A stretch of DNA of 64,000 bases from Geoglobus acetivorans. Lineage in GTDB: Archaea; Halobacteriota; Archaeoglobi; Archaeoglobales; Archaeoglobaceae. Numbering within the stretch: the stretch's first letter is position 1; each line of letters opens with the position of its first letter. Below are positions 9,726 through 18,307 of the stretch, piece by piece. The notes below the pieces were generated by a model. The model made no database searches and was not told the origin of the DNA. It saw only the letters and a list, made by a program, of their open reading frames with translations. The position numbers were made by a program, and so were the translations under genes. The stretch covers positions 1,178,001 to 1,242,000 of the forward strand of contig NZ_CP087714.1 in assembly GCF_039641995.1 (NCBI RefSeq), in the 5' to 3' direction.

Positions 9726-9901
9726 TCCTCGTCTACCTCTTCGAGCATTTTCTCAAGGTTTTTGCCCTTGAATTTTCCGTGAAGCTTTTTCAAATTGTAT
9801 TCAAGCATGATTTCTCTCTCAATCCTCTCAACTACTCTGTCCAAATCCACCTGCTTCAATATTTCATCTGGGATTTTGAGCTTGACAGTTATCTCGCTCA
9901 T
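9713..9901 (-). CDS. Small antitoxin-like protein (partner of the truncated PIN protein)
   Basis: About 62 residues from the ATG at 9901 (MSEITVKLKIPDEIL), chosen because AAGGTGA stands 5 bases upstream; a GTG at 9910 would lie in that site. The start ITVKLKIPDEILKQVD resembles N-termini of archaeal VapB-like antitoxins, followed by a charged helix (RVVERIEREIM). It precedes and overlaps the truncated PIN gene. A TATA-like CTTAAATAGG lies about 35 bases upstream. Confidence 0.65.
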   Translation of the reverse strand: MSEITVKLKIPDEILKQVDLDRVVERIEREIMLEYNLKKLHGKFKGKNLEKMLEEVDEEWGI

Positions 9902-9938
9902 ACATGTCACCTTCAGAGATTGTTCTTGTACAACCTAT

Positions 9939-10122
9939 TTAAGGGTTCTCTGCCCTTGAATTCAGAAAGCCTTCAATCCGGGTTTTTACGAGTGTCATCC
10001 TGACATTTATCCATACTCTTTGTTTAAGTCGAAAGTTCTGCAACTCATATCCCGAAATTTTGCAGAATAATCCGTTCAGGCTCTCTTTTAATTTTTCGAG
10101 GTTATTTTCGACAGTGCCCTTT
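9939..10122 (-). other. Open frame without start codon downstream of promoter copy 2 (possible gene remnant)
   Basis: After the promoter-like element at 10125 the minus strand has about 60 codons open (KGTVENNLEKLKESLNGLF ... RIEGFLNSRAENP, stop at 9939), but no ATG or GTG near its beginning. The composition looks protein-like; I do not recognise a family. It may be what is left of a gene once driven by that promoter. Confidence 0.3.
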
Positions 10123-10124
10123 GG

Positions 10125-10147
10125 TAATACTTAAACTTTTTGTTCAA
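10125..10147 (-). promoter_or_regulatory. Shared 23-bp promoter element, copy 2 (over the vapC stop codon)
   Basis: Identical in all 23 positions to copy 1 at 9341. It overlaps the 3' end of vapC: the codons VEQKV and the stop TAA of that gene are read from it. No intact gene follows within 200 bases; only the start-less frame ending at 9939 does. It is either an orphan promoter or the scar of a recombination between copies. Confidence 0.65.
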
Positions 10148-10529
10148 CTTTTATCACTTCTACTCCCAGACTTTCAGCATCTTTCCTCAGCCTTTTATCG
10201 TAAGTGGCGAGCTTTCCGTATTTCTCTGCCACAGCGAGAATCACCATATCGTTGAACCTTGCTGAGCTCTTCGTCAGCTCAAGAGCCCTCCTTGTAAAGC
10301 TGCCATTATCACCGACAATTCTGCTCCTCTGGCTGTCGATGATGCTCTTCACAACCCTCTCAATATCTTCGCTGCTGTATCCTTCTTCCCTGAAAAACCA
10401 GTACAGCTCATAGATAACGATACTGGGAATGATCCACCTATCCAGCGAAGCAAGGAAGTCCCTTGCCTGCCGGTGAAATTCTGAATCCTGCAGAACAGCG
10501 TAGATGAACACGTTTGTGTCTATCACCAT
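10131..10529 (-). CDS. vapC: VapC-type PIN ribonuclease toxin
   Basis: A 132-residue PIN-domain protein with the four expected acidic sites: MVIDTNVFIYAVL at the N-terminus, SIVIYELYWFF near residue 40, FNDMVILAVAEKYG near 93 and LATYDKRLRKDAESLG near 107. VapC toxins cut tRNA or rRNA and are held by the partner VapB. The AbrB-type antitoxin gene lies 22 bases upstream on the same strand. The last codons overlap promoter copy 2. Confidence 0.92.
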   Translation of the reverse strand: MVIDTNVFIYAVLQDSEFHRQARDFLASLDRWIIPSIVIYELYWFFREEGYSSEDIERVVKSIIDSQRSRIVGDNGSFTRRALELTKSSARFNDMVILAVAEKYGKLATYDKRLRKDAESLGVEVIKVEQKV

Positions 10530-10551
10530 GCTGTCACCTTAATGTAACTCT

Positions 10552-10773
10552 TCATTCCTCTCTCATGCCCTTCCTGATGTTCTCCTCAATTTTCTCTACT
10601 GTAAGACCTTTTCCACCCTTTAGAACCGGAAGCTCAAGCCTCTCCTTCCTCAATACGATTTTGCTGCCCTCAATGTCGAAGATGAGGATATCTCCGACAT
10701 TTATACCGAGTTGTTCTCTAATTTCCTTAGGGATAGTAATCTGATAATTTCTAGTAACCTTGGTTGCAGGCAT
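10552..10773 (-). CDS. vapB: AbrB/SpoVT-type antitoxin VapB
   Basis: A 73-residue protein with the swapped-hairpin AbrB fold signature at the N-terminus (TRNYQITIPKEIREQLGINV, then GDILIFDIEGSKIVLRKE). The C-terminal 25 residues would wrap the toxin. It neutralises the VapC just downstream and probably represses the operon. The region upstream contains TTGAAC and CTTAAGC, but spaced differently from the shared promoter element. Confidence 0.93.
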   Translation of the reverse strand: MPATKVTRNYQITIPKEIREQLGINVGDILIFDIEGSKIVLRKERLELPVLKGGKGLTVEKIEENIRKGMREE

Positions 10774-10879
10774 AGTAGATTGTTTGTAATTACTATGCTT
10801 AAGCTTTACGCCTTAGTTGGTTGTTCAATCTTTTTATCTTTTTACAAGTATTTTTAAGTGGAACAGTGCAAAAATTAAA

Positions 10880-11320
10880 ATGGTGTCGCAAATGCCGGAA
10901 ATAGATACTGCCCTCGTGAACCGGAGACTTGCAGAGATAAAATTGCTCGCTGACGAGCTGAAGGAAATACTTGACATGGGATTGGAAAAGTTTCTATCCG
11001 ATTCGTACGTAAGAGATGCGGCGAAATACAAGCTCCTTGTTGCAATCGAAGCCGCAATATCTATCTGCAATCACATTGCCGTAAGGGTTGCTAAAGAGGT
11101 TCCGGGGAGCTATTCTGAGTGCTTCATAATTCTCGGAAGAAGTGGGGTAATCTCTGAAGAGCTGGCGAAGAAGCTGGCTGAAATGGCAAAGTTCAGAAAC
11201 ATGCTTGTTCATGTCTACTGGAAAATTGACGACCGAAAGGTCTATGAGATAATCGGAAGGGATTTATCTGATCTAGACAGATTCATTGATGAGGTGAGGG
11301 CGTATCTTGGACAGGGATGA
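10880..11320 (+). CDS. hepT: HEPN-domain toxin (HepT)
   Basis: About 146 residues from the ATG at 10880 (MVSQMPEIDTALVNRRLAEI). The frame opens further upstream at 10817, but the TATA-like ATTTTTAAGTG just before 10860 makes the internal start more likely. The HEPN catalytic motif R-x4-H is RNMLVHVYW near residue 116, within the HepT-like helix pattern. HepT is an RNase toxin inactivated by AMPylation or binding of the MNT partner. The gene overlaps mntA by 14 bases, the usual toxin-first order. Confidence 0.93.
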   Translation: MVSQMPEIDTALVNRRLAEIKLLADELKEILDMGLEKFLSDSYVRDAAKYKLLVAIEAAISICNHIAVRVAKEVPGSYSECFIILGRSGVISEELAKKLAEMAKFRNMLVHVYWKIDDRKVYEIIGRDLSDLDRFIDEVRAYLGQG

Positions 11321-11693
11321 CATAAAAAATAGAATCAAAAATATCCTGAAGGGCAGAGAAGAGGTTATATTCGCATACCTGCACGGTAGTTTTGGCGAAG
11401 CCCACTTCAGAGATGTCGATGTAGCAGTTTTTGTGGATGAGGGTAAAGTGAAGGACTTTATCCAGTATGAGGTCGAGCTGTCAATCGAAATTGAGAAATC
11501 TGTAAAACTTCCTGTTGATGTCAGAGTCCTGAACTCTGCCCCCCTCAGCTTCAAGTACCGGGCGATCAGGGGAGAGCTTCTGCTCAGCAGGGACGATGAG
11601 CTGAGATTCAGGTTTATGGAGGAAGTAATACGAGAATATCTGGATTTCAAGCCGGTCGAAGAGAGGATGATCAGAGAGATACTGAGTATGTGA
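11307..11693 (+). CDS. mntA: MNT-type nucleotidyltransferase antitoxin (MntA)
   Basis: A 128-residue minimal nucleotidyltransferase. The active-site motif GSFGEAHFRDVDVAVFV near residue 28 has the Gly-Ser and the paired Asp residues, and LPVDVRVLNSAPLSFKY supplies the third strand region. In the HepT/MntA family this enzyme adds AMP to a Tyr of the HEPN toxin and silences it. It overlaps the hepT end, so the two are coupled. Confidence 0.93.
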   Translation: MDRDDIKNRIKNILKGREEVIFAYLHGSFGEAHFRDVDVAVFVDEGKVKDFIQYEVELSIEIEKSVKLPVDVRVLNSAPLSFKYRAIRGELLLSRDDELRFRFMEEVIREYLDFKPVEERMIREILSM

Positions 11694-11694
11694 T

Positions 11695-11790
11695 CTAACT
11701 CAGGCCAACTGCATTTTTCAATCTTTCTTTAAAGTCAGTGGACAGCCTGCCGTTTTCGAATACATTTTCAAGCGATATGGTTCGAACATG
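11695..11790 (-). other. C-terminal gene stump
   Basis: A short minus-strand frame reads HVRTISLENVFENGRLS and TDFKERLKNAVGLS before a TAG at 11695. It is blocked upstream by a stop about 25 bases beyond 11790, and has no start codon. The composition looks coding, but I do not recognise the family. It is the only thing seen between mntA and the YhaN-like gene. Confidence 0.3.
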
Positions 11791-11852
11791 CAAATTGATC
11801 CCCCCAGATTGGTTTTATCATTCATCAGGCCGAGCTTCAAGTTTTGTTCGAG

Positions 11853-14800
11853 TCAGTTTCCGAAGGAAATCTTCGTAATTCTGAGTCCTGTTACATCCTC
11901 ATTAGACATCTGAAGTCCTCTTTCTGTAGCAATCTTCTCCAATAAGTCAACCTGATATTTGTGGCATGTGAAGAAGATTACTTGGTATTTGGCCGATAAA
12001 TCTATAAGCAGCTTTAGCCCATTTTCAAGTCTCTGTGGATCATAGTTTGCAAATATATCATCTATTATCAAGGGAAGAGATTCGTAATTTCTGGTTAGCA
12101 TTTCTGCAATGGTAACTTTGAGTATGAAATAAATCTGATCAATTGCACCTCTGCTAAGATAGTCACACTTTGCAAATATTTTGTGTTCTGGGTCCCTAAC
12201 ATTTACATCTAAGTCATCGTCAACGCGTATATCGCTATACTTGCCTGTAACCATCTTTACCACAGGAGAAATTCTTTCGTTCAACACTCTGACAAAGTCC
12301 TTTGTAAAATCTCGTTCTGCTTCAATTAGTGTTTTTTTGGCAATTTCTAAAGCATCCCTACACATCTCTAACTCGTTTACTTTTTCTTTCACCTCTGCAA
12401 TTGCCTCTTCGATCTCTTGGATGGGCTTGTAACTCTTTTCAAGGATTTCTATCCTCCCTTCATTTATCTTAATCTGCTCTCTTAATTGAACTATTCTCTC
12501 CCTTACTTCTTTGAGATTTGCTTTAATTTCTTCCTTGCTTAATCTAATATATGTACGGTCTCCTTTAACACGCTCGATCTCTTGTTTGAGTTCTTCTAGT
12601 TCATTCTTATAGTCTTCGAGGCTCTTATCCCCAAGAAGAGCGGACCTCTTAGCTTTCAGCTTGTTCAATTCTGAGATCTCATTGCTAGCTTTGGCGTACT
12701 CATCATACGCTCTTTTTAGATCATCAAAAGACTCTACAGAGTATTTGCTGAGTATTCTCGATAATTCGTCCTCAGTTTTTCTTAGATTGTTTTTAACTCT
12801 CTCAACCTCTTCTTCCAATCTTGTAATCTGTCCCCTTATACTTTCGAGGGATTTTTTAGCTTCCAAAACGGATTTCAGGTCTTTGATTGCCATGTCTATT
12901 GAGGATGTGATTTTCTCAATTCTTTCATTTATTTTCGATTCGTCCTCTGAATCATCAAACTCTAACCCGATTTTGGAGAAGATATCTTTTACAGCTTCAA
13001 TGTGCAATCTGATTTTGTCTTTAACACGCTCGATCTCTTGTTTGAGTTCTTCTAGTTCATTCTTATAGTCTTCGAGGCTCTTATCCCCAAGAAGAGCGGA
13101 CCTCTTAGCTTTCAGCTTGTTCAATTCTGAGATCTCATTGCTAGCTTTGGCGTACTCATCATACGCTCTTTTTAGATCATCAAAAGACTCTACAGAGTAT
13201 TTGCTGAGTATTCTCGATAATTCGTCCTCAGTTTTTCTTAGATTGTTTTTAACTCTCTCAACCTCTTCTTCCAATCTTGTAATCTGTCCCCTTATACTTT
13301 CGAGGGATTTTTTAGCTTCCAAAACGGATTTCAGGTCTTTGATTGCCATGTCTATTGAGGATGTGATTTTCTCAATTCTTTCATTTATTTTCGATTCGTC
13401 CTCTGAATCATCAAACTCTAACCCGATTTTGGAGAAGATATCTTTTACAGCTTCAATGTGCAATCTGATTTTGTCTATGGTCTCGTCTCGTCTTTTTTGC
13501 AATCTCTCTACATCCTGGTTTATTAAATCGAGTTTTCCAGATATTGACTTGAACTTTCTGTATTTTTCTAGAAATTCTTCTTTGCTTGCTACACCAAATC
13601 TATGGAGTAACTCTTTAGATTTATCCTGTAAACTCATGGATTCCAATTCCTTTCGTAATTTACTTACCTCTTTCCTCAGATTATCAATTTCTTCAGCTTT
13701 TGGCGCGCCTTTAAGATAAAGCAAAGCTGCAATTACGAGTAATCCGCCTATCAGAACCATTATTGTTGGTGCTCCAAGTACTGGAGAAATTCCCATTAAA
13801 GTGCCCAAAACTGACAGGATTAGTGAATTTCTCCTTTTTAAGTATCTACTTCTCTCTAATAACTCAATTTGCAACTTGTTTGCCTCAATTTTCTCTTTTT
13901 TAGCCTGCGCCCATTCTTCATAATATTGTTCTCTAGTTTTGCTCTCCAATAGTTCATTCACTTCTTCTTCACTTACAGTCTTAAATCTTGACAGTTCGGA
14001 AAGAGTTTTAGACAATTCTTCTTTATCTTTCGATAATGCTTTAATCTGATCTTCAATCGATTCAAGTGAGCTTTTTTCGATTTGCAATTCTTTGTAAGTT
14101 TCCTCTAATTTCTCAATAAATTCGCTAACTTTGTCAGCATATACTGGCAAGGTACTCTCTAGTTTCCTCATTTGCACTTGATACTCGCCTAATTCCGCTT
14201 TAAGTTTCCTCAACTGTTCAGATAGTTCAGCTCGTTTAGCATTCAAAGCAACAGCAGCCTGAAAATCTTCTTTATCTATCTCCAAAATCTCTTTTTCACG
14301 TAAGATATGCATGAGCTCATCAATTTCTTTCTGGGTTTCTTCGACTGCTTTTATTTTCTCCTCCAAGTCATTTTTACTGACGACTAGTTTAATCGATTCA
14401 AGTGAGCTTTTTTCGATTTGCAATTCTTTGTAAGTTTCCTCTAATTTCTCAATAAATTCGCTAACTTTGTCAGCATATACTGGCAAGGTACTCTCTAGTT
14501 TCCTCATTTGCACTTGATACTCGCCTAATTCCGCTTTAAGTTTCCTCAACTGTTCAGATAGTTCAGCTCGTTTAGCATTCAAAGCAACAGCAGCCTGAAA
14601 ATCTTCTTTATCTATCTCCAAAATCTCTTTTTCACGTAAGATATGCATGAGCTCATCAATTTCTTTCTGGGTTTCTTCGACTGCTTTTATTTTCTCCTCC
14701 AAGTCATTTTTACTGACGACTAGTTCAGCATATTCCAAATTTCTTTTCGTTTCAGTTAATTGAGTAAGCTCCAATCTTAAATTCTGCAACTCTTCTAGTT

Positions 14801-15470
14801 TCTCTAAAATTTCTTTAAATGTTTTTTTCGATTTCTCTAATTCATCTCCAAGCTCCTTAAGTTTATTGGCATATGATCCAAGCGGTTTTGATAGAGCATG
14901 GCGTGTACCTATTTTATTCAGTGCGTTTTCGAGTTTCTCTACTGCAAATTTAGACGATATATCCTCAGAACCAGTACTTACGATAGCTTGTATTCTGTCT
15001 TTAAGACTTTCTCTATTGGATAGGGAATCCACCATGTTTTGGCATATGAAAACTGTATCCTTGAAAATGGTCTTATCCACTCCCAAAAGCTCTTCTGCAA
15101 AGTTGGAGTCTCCATTTCGTGTCCGGCTAAATTTATTGGTAATATCATTGCCAAATTCGTCATAAACATTGACTGTTTTTTTGCCAAAATCGCGCACGAC
15201 TTCATAAATCCCGCCATTATCCAGCCTAAAGCGGATTGTCCCTCCCCATCTTTCCCCATTCCAGGGTTTTTTGAGAAGGACCTCATTCTCATATCTCTTC
15301 TGTTTTATGTCATGTCTGAGAGGTCCATAAACCATCGCTATTATGAAATTCTGTAAAGTGGATTTACCAGCCTCATTCTCACCATAAATGACATTTAAGG
15401 AGGGGGAGAACTCCAGTTCTAAATCGTTAAGTTTACCATGTGCCCACACATGCAATTTTTCGATAATCAT
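11853..15470 (-). CDS. YhaN/Rad50-like SMC ATPase with membrane-associated hinge and two internal duplications
   Basis: A 1205-residue ABC/SMC-type ATPase. The Walker A GENEAGKSTLQNF is near residue 34 and Walker B PLIIDDIFANYDP near 1135, with two long coiled-coil arms between. Near residues 543-590 lie two hydrophobic segments (LILSVLGTLMGISPVLG, IMVLIGGLLVIAALLYL), so the hinge is probably membrane-embedded, as in YhaN rather than Rad50. Residues 249-360 are repeated exactly at 361-472, and 666-817 at 818-969. Without these the protein would be about 941 residues. It overlaps the phosphoesterase gene by 4 bases. The pair probably processes DNA ends, possibly at the membrane. Confidence 0.9.
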   Translation of the reverse strand: MIIEKLHVWAHGKLNDLELEFSPSLNVIYGENEAGKSTLQNFIIAMVYGPLRHDIKQKRYENEVLLKKPWNGERWGGTIRFRLDNGGIYEVVRDFGKKTVNVYDEFGNDITNKFSRTRNGDSNFAEELLGVDKTIFKDTVFICQNMVDSLSNRESLKDRIQAIVSTGSEDISSKFAVEKLENALNKIGTRHALSKPLGSYANKLKELGDELEKSKKTFKEILEKLEELQNLRLELTQLTETKRNLEYAELVVSKNDLEEKIKAVEETQKEIDELMHILREKEILEIDKEDFQAAVALNAKRAELSEQLRKLKAELGEYQVQMRKLESTLPVYADKVSEFIEKLEETYKELQIEKSSLESIKLVVSKNDLEEKIKAVEETQKEIDELMHILREKEILEIDKEDFQAAVALNAKRAELSEQLRKLKAELGEYQVQMRKLESTLPVYADKVSEFIEKLEETYKELQIEKSSLESIEDQIKALSKDKEELSKTLSELSRFKTVSEEEVNELLESKTREQYYEEWAQAKKEKIEANKLQIELLERSRYLKRRNSLILSVLGTLMGISPVLGAPTIMVLIGGLLVIAALLYLKGAPKAEEIDNLRKEVSKLRKELESMSLQDKSKELLHRFGVASKEEFLEKYRKFKSISGKLDLINQDVERLQKRRDETIDKIRLHIEAVKDIFSKIGLEFDDSEDESKINERIEKITSSIDMAIKDLKSVLEAKKSLESIRGQITRLEEEVERVKNNLRKTEDELSRILSKYSVESFDDLKRAYDEYAKASNEISELNKLKAKRSALLGDKSLEDYKNELEELKQEIERVKDKIRLHIEAVKDIFSKIGLEFDDSEDESKINERIEKITSSIDMAIKDLKSVLEAKKSLESIRGQITRLEEEVERVKNNLRKTEDELSRILSKYSVESFDDLKRAYDEYAKASNEISELNKLKAKRSALLGDKSLEDYKNELEELKQEIERVKGDRTYIRLSKEEIKANLKEVRERIVQLREQIKINEGRIEILEKSYKPIQEIEEAIAEVKEKVNELEMCRDALEIAKKTLIEAERDFTKDFVRVLNERISPVVKMVTGKYSDIRVDDDLDVNVRDPEHKIFAKCDYLSRGAIDQIYFILKVTIAEMLTRNYESLPLIIDDIFANYDPQRLENGLKLLIDLSAKYQVIFFTCHKYQVDLLEKIATERGLQMSNEDVTGLRITKISFGN
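12563..13474. repeat. Perfect tandem duplication, unit 456 bp, in the C-terminal coiled-coil arm
   Basis: Units 12563-13018 and 13019-13474 appear identical base for base by eye. The unit is 152 codons long, so the frame is kept. Flanking bases differ, which fixes the ends to within two bases. The repeated block starts and ends inside coiled-coil sequence (from DKIRLHIEAVKDIFS to KQEIERVK). Confidence 0.95.
14055..14726. repeat. Perfect tandem duplication, unit 336 bp, in the N-terminal coiled-coil arm
   Basis: Units 14055-14390 and 14391-14726 match in all but their junction base by eye; the unit is 112 codons. The block encodes coiled coil (from VVSKNDLEEKIKAVEE to KSSLESI). It lies in the arm opposite to the 456-bp duplication, on the other side of the hydrophobic hinge. 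Confidence 0.95.
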
Positions 15471-16588
15471 AGAATTTGCACCTCTTTTTTGTCGCTGTCA
15501 AAAGCTTCGAGCCCATAATACAGGGCTTTCATCCAAACCTCCTCTTTTTCGGGATTTTGCTCAATTTTACTGAGTATTCTTCTTACAAATTCACCTCTGA
15601 GAGTATTTTCTTGGGATATGGCTTGAATATCATAGGCAGGATTGGTTTCGTTCTCAACGATAGCGTGATAGAATTGTTTTTTAGCTGCAGCCTCTATTTC
15701 TTCTAATCGTAGTTCCACTGATGGGCTAATTTCCCCTTTAAGAATGATTTTCACGATATTGCGCTCATTAATTCCACTTTGTTTTATCTTGGATATTATG
15801 TCTGCAGAACAAGTTGCTGATGAACAATCTATTTCGAGTATTTCGTAGTTTCTGATTCCTGTTGGAACCTTTTCCAGCTTCACAGTATTACTGGAAATTT
15901 TTACGAGTAATGCATTTCTTTCACCAATCTCATCAAAGTTTAATGGCTCAAGTGTTCCAGGGTAAACTGCTCTGACTTCACCATCAATTTCTATTTCTGC
16001 ATATTTATGGTAGTGGCCAAGGGCAAGATAGTTCAAATTAGAATTTTTCAAATCTCCATCAGTAAATGGCAAACACATTTTACTGGATTCAGGGAGCAAC
16101 ATGGAGTATGGGCTGTAAGAACCATGCATAATTCCTATAGTGGGCGTGTCGGTTTCAACTCTGAGTTTGGCTAAGTGATTGGTAGTATCGTTGTCCCATA
16201 CGTTTGCGATTCCATATACTAGATATTGTTCATTCAATTCTATTTCTTCAAAAAAATTTTTGGAAAAAATATATACGTTTTCTGGCCACTTGATCAGAGA
16301 ATACAGCGAGTTTTTGGTGTAGGGGTCATGGTTTCCGGGTGTAATGAAAATAGGGATATCTAAAGACTCAAAGCATTTTTTGATGAAATATCCAAGGTCC
16401 CTTGTTGCGTACTTTGCCTCATACAAATCTCCCGCTATAAGTATTGCGTCAACGTCAAAATCTTCAGCATTATTTAAAATCTCTTCAAAAGACTGTTTTA
16501 ACTCCAATCTTCTTTCGTATCCTTTTGGTCCTAAGAATCTAAATGGTGCTTCAAGATGTATATCGGAAATATGTAACAGTTTTATCAA
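15467..16588 (-). CDS. YhaO/Mre11-like metallophosphoesterase (DNA exonuclease)
   Basis: A 373-residue calcineurin-like phosphoesterase with Mre11-type motifs: HISDIHLEAPFRF near residue 6, ILIAGDLYEAKYATRDLG near 50, TPGNHDPYT near 83, IGIMHGSYSPYS near 150 and ALGHYHKYAEI near 189. The capping domain follows. The start is a TTG at 16588, supported by AGGTGAT 6 bases upstream and a TCTATAAATAA TATA box some 25 bases before that. It overlaps the ATPase gene by 4 bases. Together they resemble the YhaO-YhaN exonuclease/ATPase pair. Confidence 0.9.
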   Translation of the reverse strand: MIKLLHISDIHLEAPFRFLGPKGYERRLELKQSFEEILNNAEDFDVDAILIAGDLYEAKYATRDLGYFIKKCFESLDIPIFITPGNHDPYTKNSLYSLIKWPENVYIFSKNFFEEIELNEQYLVYGIANVWDNDTTNHLAKLRVETDTPTIGIMHGSYSPYSMLLPESSKMCLPFTDGDLKNSNLNYLALGHYHKYAEIEIDGEVRAVYPGTLEPLNFDEIGERNALLVKISSNTVKLEKVPTGIRNYEILEIDCSSATCSADIISKIKQSGINERNIVKIILKGEISPSVELRLEEIEAAAKKQFYHAIVENETNPAYDIQAISQENTLRGEFVRRILSKIEQNPEKEEVWMKALYYGLEAFDSDKKEVQIL

Positions 16589-16695
16589 GCTATCACCTCA
16601 AGTTTATTTATAGACGCTCATTGAGGTTTGTGCTAGTATTTAAATTTAATTTCTCCAATTGTTCATAATCAGCGTAATATCTCAAAATAATTTTG

Positions 16696-16812
16696 CTACA
16701 CTCCATACAATCTTCTCTCGCTAAATTCAAACACTGTTTCGTGGTCAATTTTATCAGAAAAATTCTGATATGGTGTTTCAAGTGTATACTCAGACCCCCA
16801 CTCTCCCACCAT
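16696..16812 (-). other. C-terminal gene stump overlapping the end of the beta-CASP gene
   Basis: A minus frame reads EWGSEYTLETPYQNFSDKI and then DHETVFEFSERRLYGV to a TAG at 16696. It partly overlaps the last codons of the upstream beta-CASP gene in another frame. The phrase YTLETP recalls the end of M14 carboxypeptidase-like proteins, but this is weak. It has no start of its own and is likely a leftover. Confidence 0.3.
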
Positions 16813-18307
16813 CTCTAAACACAACCACACTCTCAAAGTTTTCCGCAAACCACTCATGGTTTGTGGTATGCACCGGAATGATCACATCCGGATCAATCTG
16901 CTCGATTATCCACCTCAGATCCTCTTTTGAGGCATGCCCTGAGGCGTGGTAGCCCTTTATGAACTCAGGAGCCAGTTTTCCATCTTTCAGCACCATCCTG
17001 AAGCCGTAGACCCTCAGATTGAATTCTCTCAGCCAGTTGTACAGTCTGAGAAAGTCGAACTCCTGTTCTTCGCTGAACGCCTCGCTCGAAGAGTAGATGT
17101 ACGCTCCACCATCCGGCTTTATGTCGAGCAGATGCTTCATGTCGTGGAATGAAAAGCAGAGAATGTAGTTCTCTGGATTTTTCGAAATCTCTGCTGGATC
17201 GACGAACTTTTCACCCCACCTCTTCATGATGGTTTCCGTTTCCCATTTGGCTCTTGACCTGTCTTTAATTTCGTAATAAATTCGAGCATCTTCCAGCCTG
17301 CAAACTCCATCAGCACACTCGATGGCATGAAGCATGTAGGCGTCTTTTGCAGTTACAACAAGCTCTCTCCCAGTTTTTCGTGCAATTTTCAGAAAAGTTT
17401 CAAGCCTTTCAAAATTTCTCGGTGAGAAATCAGCTATTACGATCCCTTTCGACTCTTCAACAGCCCTGAGACAGTTCTCAAATACTGTTTTTTCAGATTC
17501 ATTCTCGTCATCTCTCGAAGTTCTTGTCCCTTCTGTAATCAGAACCCGCGCATCCCTGCTATTTTTGACGAACTCCCTTGTTTTGGCAGCGTTTCTGCCG
17601 TGAAGCCTGAGATCTCCGGTATACGATACTGCCACATCCCCGTAGATGATGTATGCATTGGCCCCGTAGATTGAGTGATCAACCTCAAAAGCCCTGACCT
17701 CGAACGGTAGTGCGGTGTCAGATATGTGGGTCACTTCTCCATCCACAATACCTTTTGTCCCGGGTCTGCTTGAGACGAACTCCATGAGATCATCAGAAAA
17801 TTCAGAAGTGCACACGAATTTCCGTCCCACATAATTGCCGCTTTTGGATTTGAGGTACCTTCCATTCTCCTGAGGCGCTCTGGGAGAGAAGTACGCTATC
17901 TCCGATCCAATCTTTGCTTGTGAGGAATCCCTCAATGCCTTGAGGATGGCAACCGATATTGGTGAGGAGACTATGGCGATGTTCTCGCTGAGCAGGCCGA
18001 TGTTCCCGCAGTGGTCCATGTGGGCATGGCTCAAAAGAACTGCCCCGACATTGAGCTTAGGGTATGATGAAGTGTCCAGATCGGATGGTATCAGGTCCTT
18101 TCTGTAAACATTTATCTTCGGAATCAGGTCGAGGTGAATGAGGTCGTGAATGCCCCTTCCGCTCCTCTCTGTCAGAAATTCCTGGAAATACTGGCTGTAT
18201 TTCGCAAAGTTCATGCCGAAGTCCAGAAAAACTCCCCTGCCGTCTTCTTCAACGTAGATCTTGTTCCCGCCGATTGTTGTCGCACCATCGTAAACTGTTA
18301 TTTTCAT
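16790..18307 (-). CDS. RNase J-like beta-CASP metallo-beta-lactamase nuclease
   Basis: A 505-residue MBL-fold protein. The zinc motif HxHxDH is LLSHAHMDHCGNIG near residue 93. Further ligands are VDHSIYGANAY, YTGDLRLHGRNA near 230 and the C-terminal HASGHASKEDL and IPVHTTNHEW, an RNase J-type arrangement with a beta-CASP insertion (VLITEGTRTSRDD). RNase J proteins act as 5'-3' exo- and endoribonucleases. The gene starts inside the end of the RmuC gene (4-base ATGA overlap), an unusual pairing. It may act on foreign nucleic acid, but that is inference. Confidence 0.87.
   Translation of the reverse strand: MKITVYDGATTIGGNKIYVEEDGRGVFLDFGMNFAKYSQYFQEFLTERSGRGIHDLIHLDLIPKINVYRKDLIPSDLDTSSYPKLNVGAVLLSHAHMDHCGNIGLLSENIAIVSSPISVAILKALRDSSQAKIGSEIAYFSPRAPQENGRYLKSKSGNYVGRKFVCTSEFSDDLMEFVSSRPGTKGIVDGEVTHISDTALPFEVRAFEVDHSIYGANAYIIYGDVAVSYTGDLRLHGRNAAKTREFVKNSRDARVLITEGTRTSRDDENESEKTVFENCLRAVEESKGIVIADFSPRNFERLETFLKIARKTGRELVVTAKDAYMLHAIECADGVCRLEDARIYYEIKDRSRAKWETETIMKRWGEKFVDPAEISKNPENYILCFSFHDMKHLLDIKPDGGAYIYSSSEAFSEEQEFDFLRLYNWLREFNLRVYGFRMVLKDGKLAPEFIKGYHASGHASKEDLRWIIEQIDPDVIIPVHTTNHEWFAENFESVVVFRDGGRVGV

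Noticed and set aside
10790-10835. Sixth copy of the shared promoter element upstream of vapB
   Set aside because: TTGAAC and CTTAAG are present but about 19 bases apart instead of 6; alignment with the five copies fails.
12661-13719. Long plus-strand frames opposite the YhaN-like gene, themselves duplicated
   Set aside because: They are antisense shadows of the coiled-coil coding sequence and its duplication; Ser/Leu-rich translation typical of such shadows.
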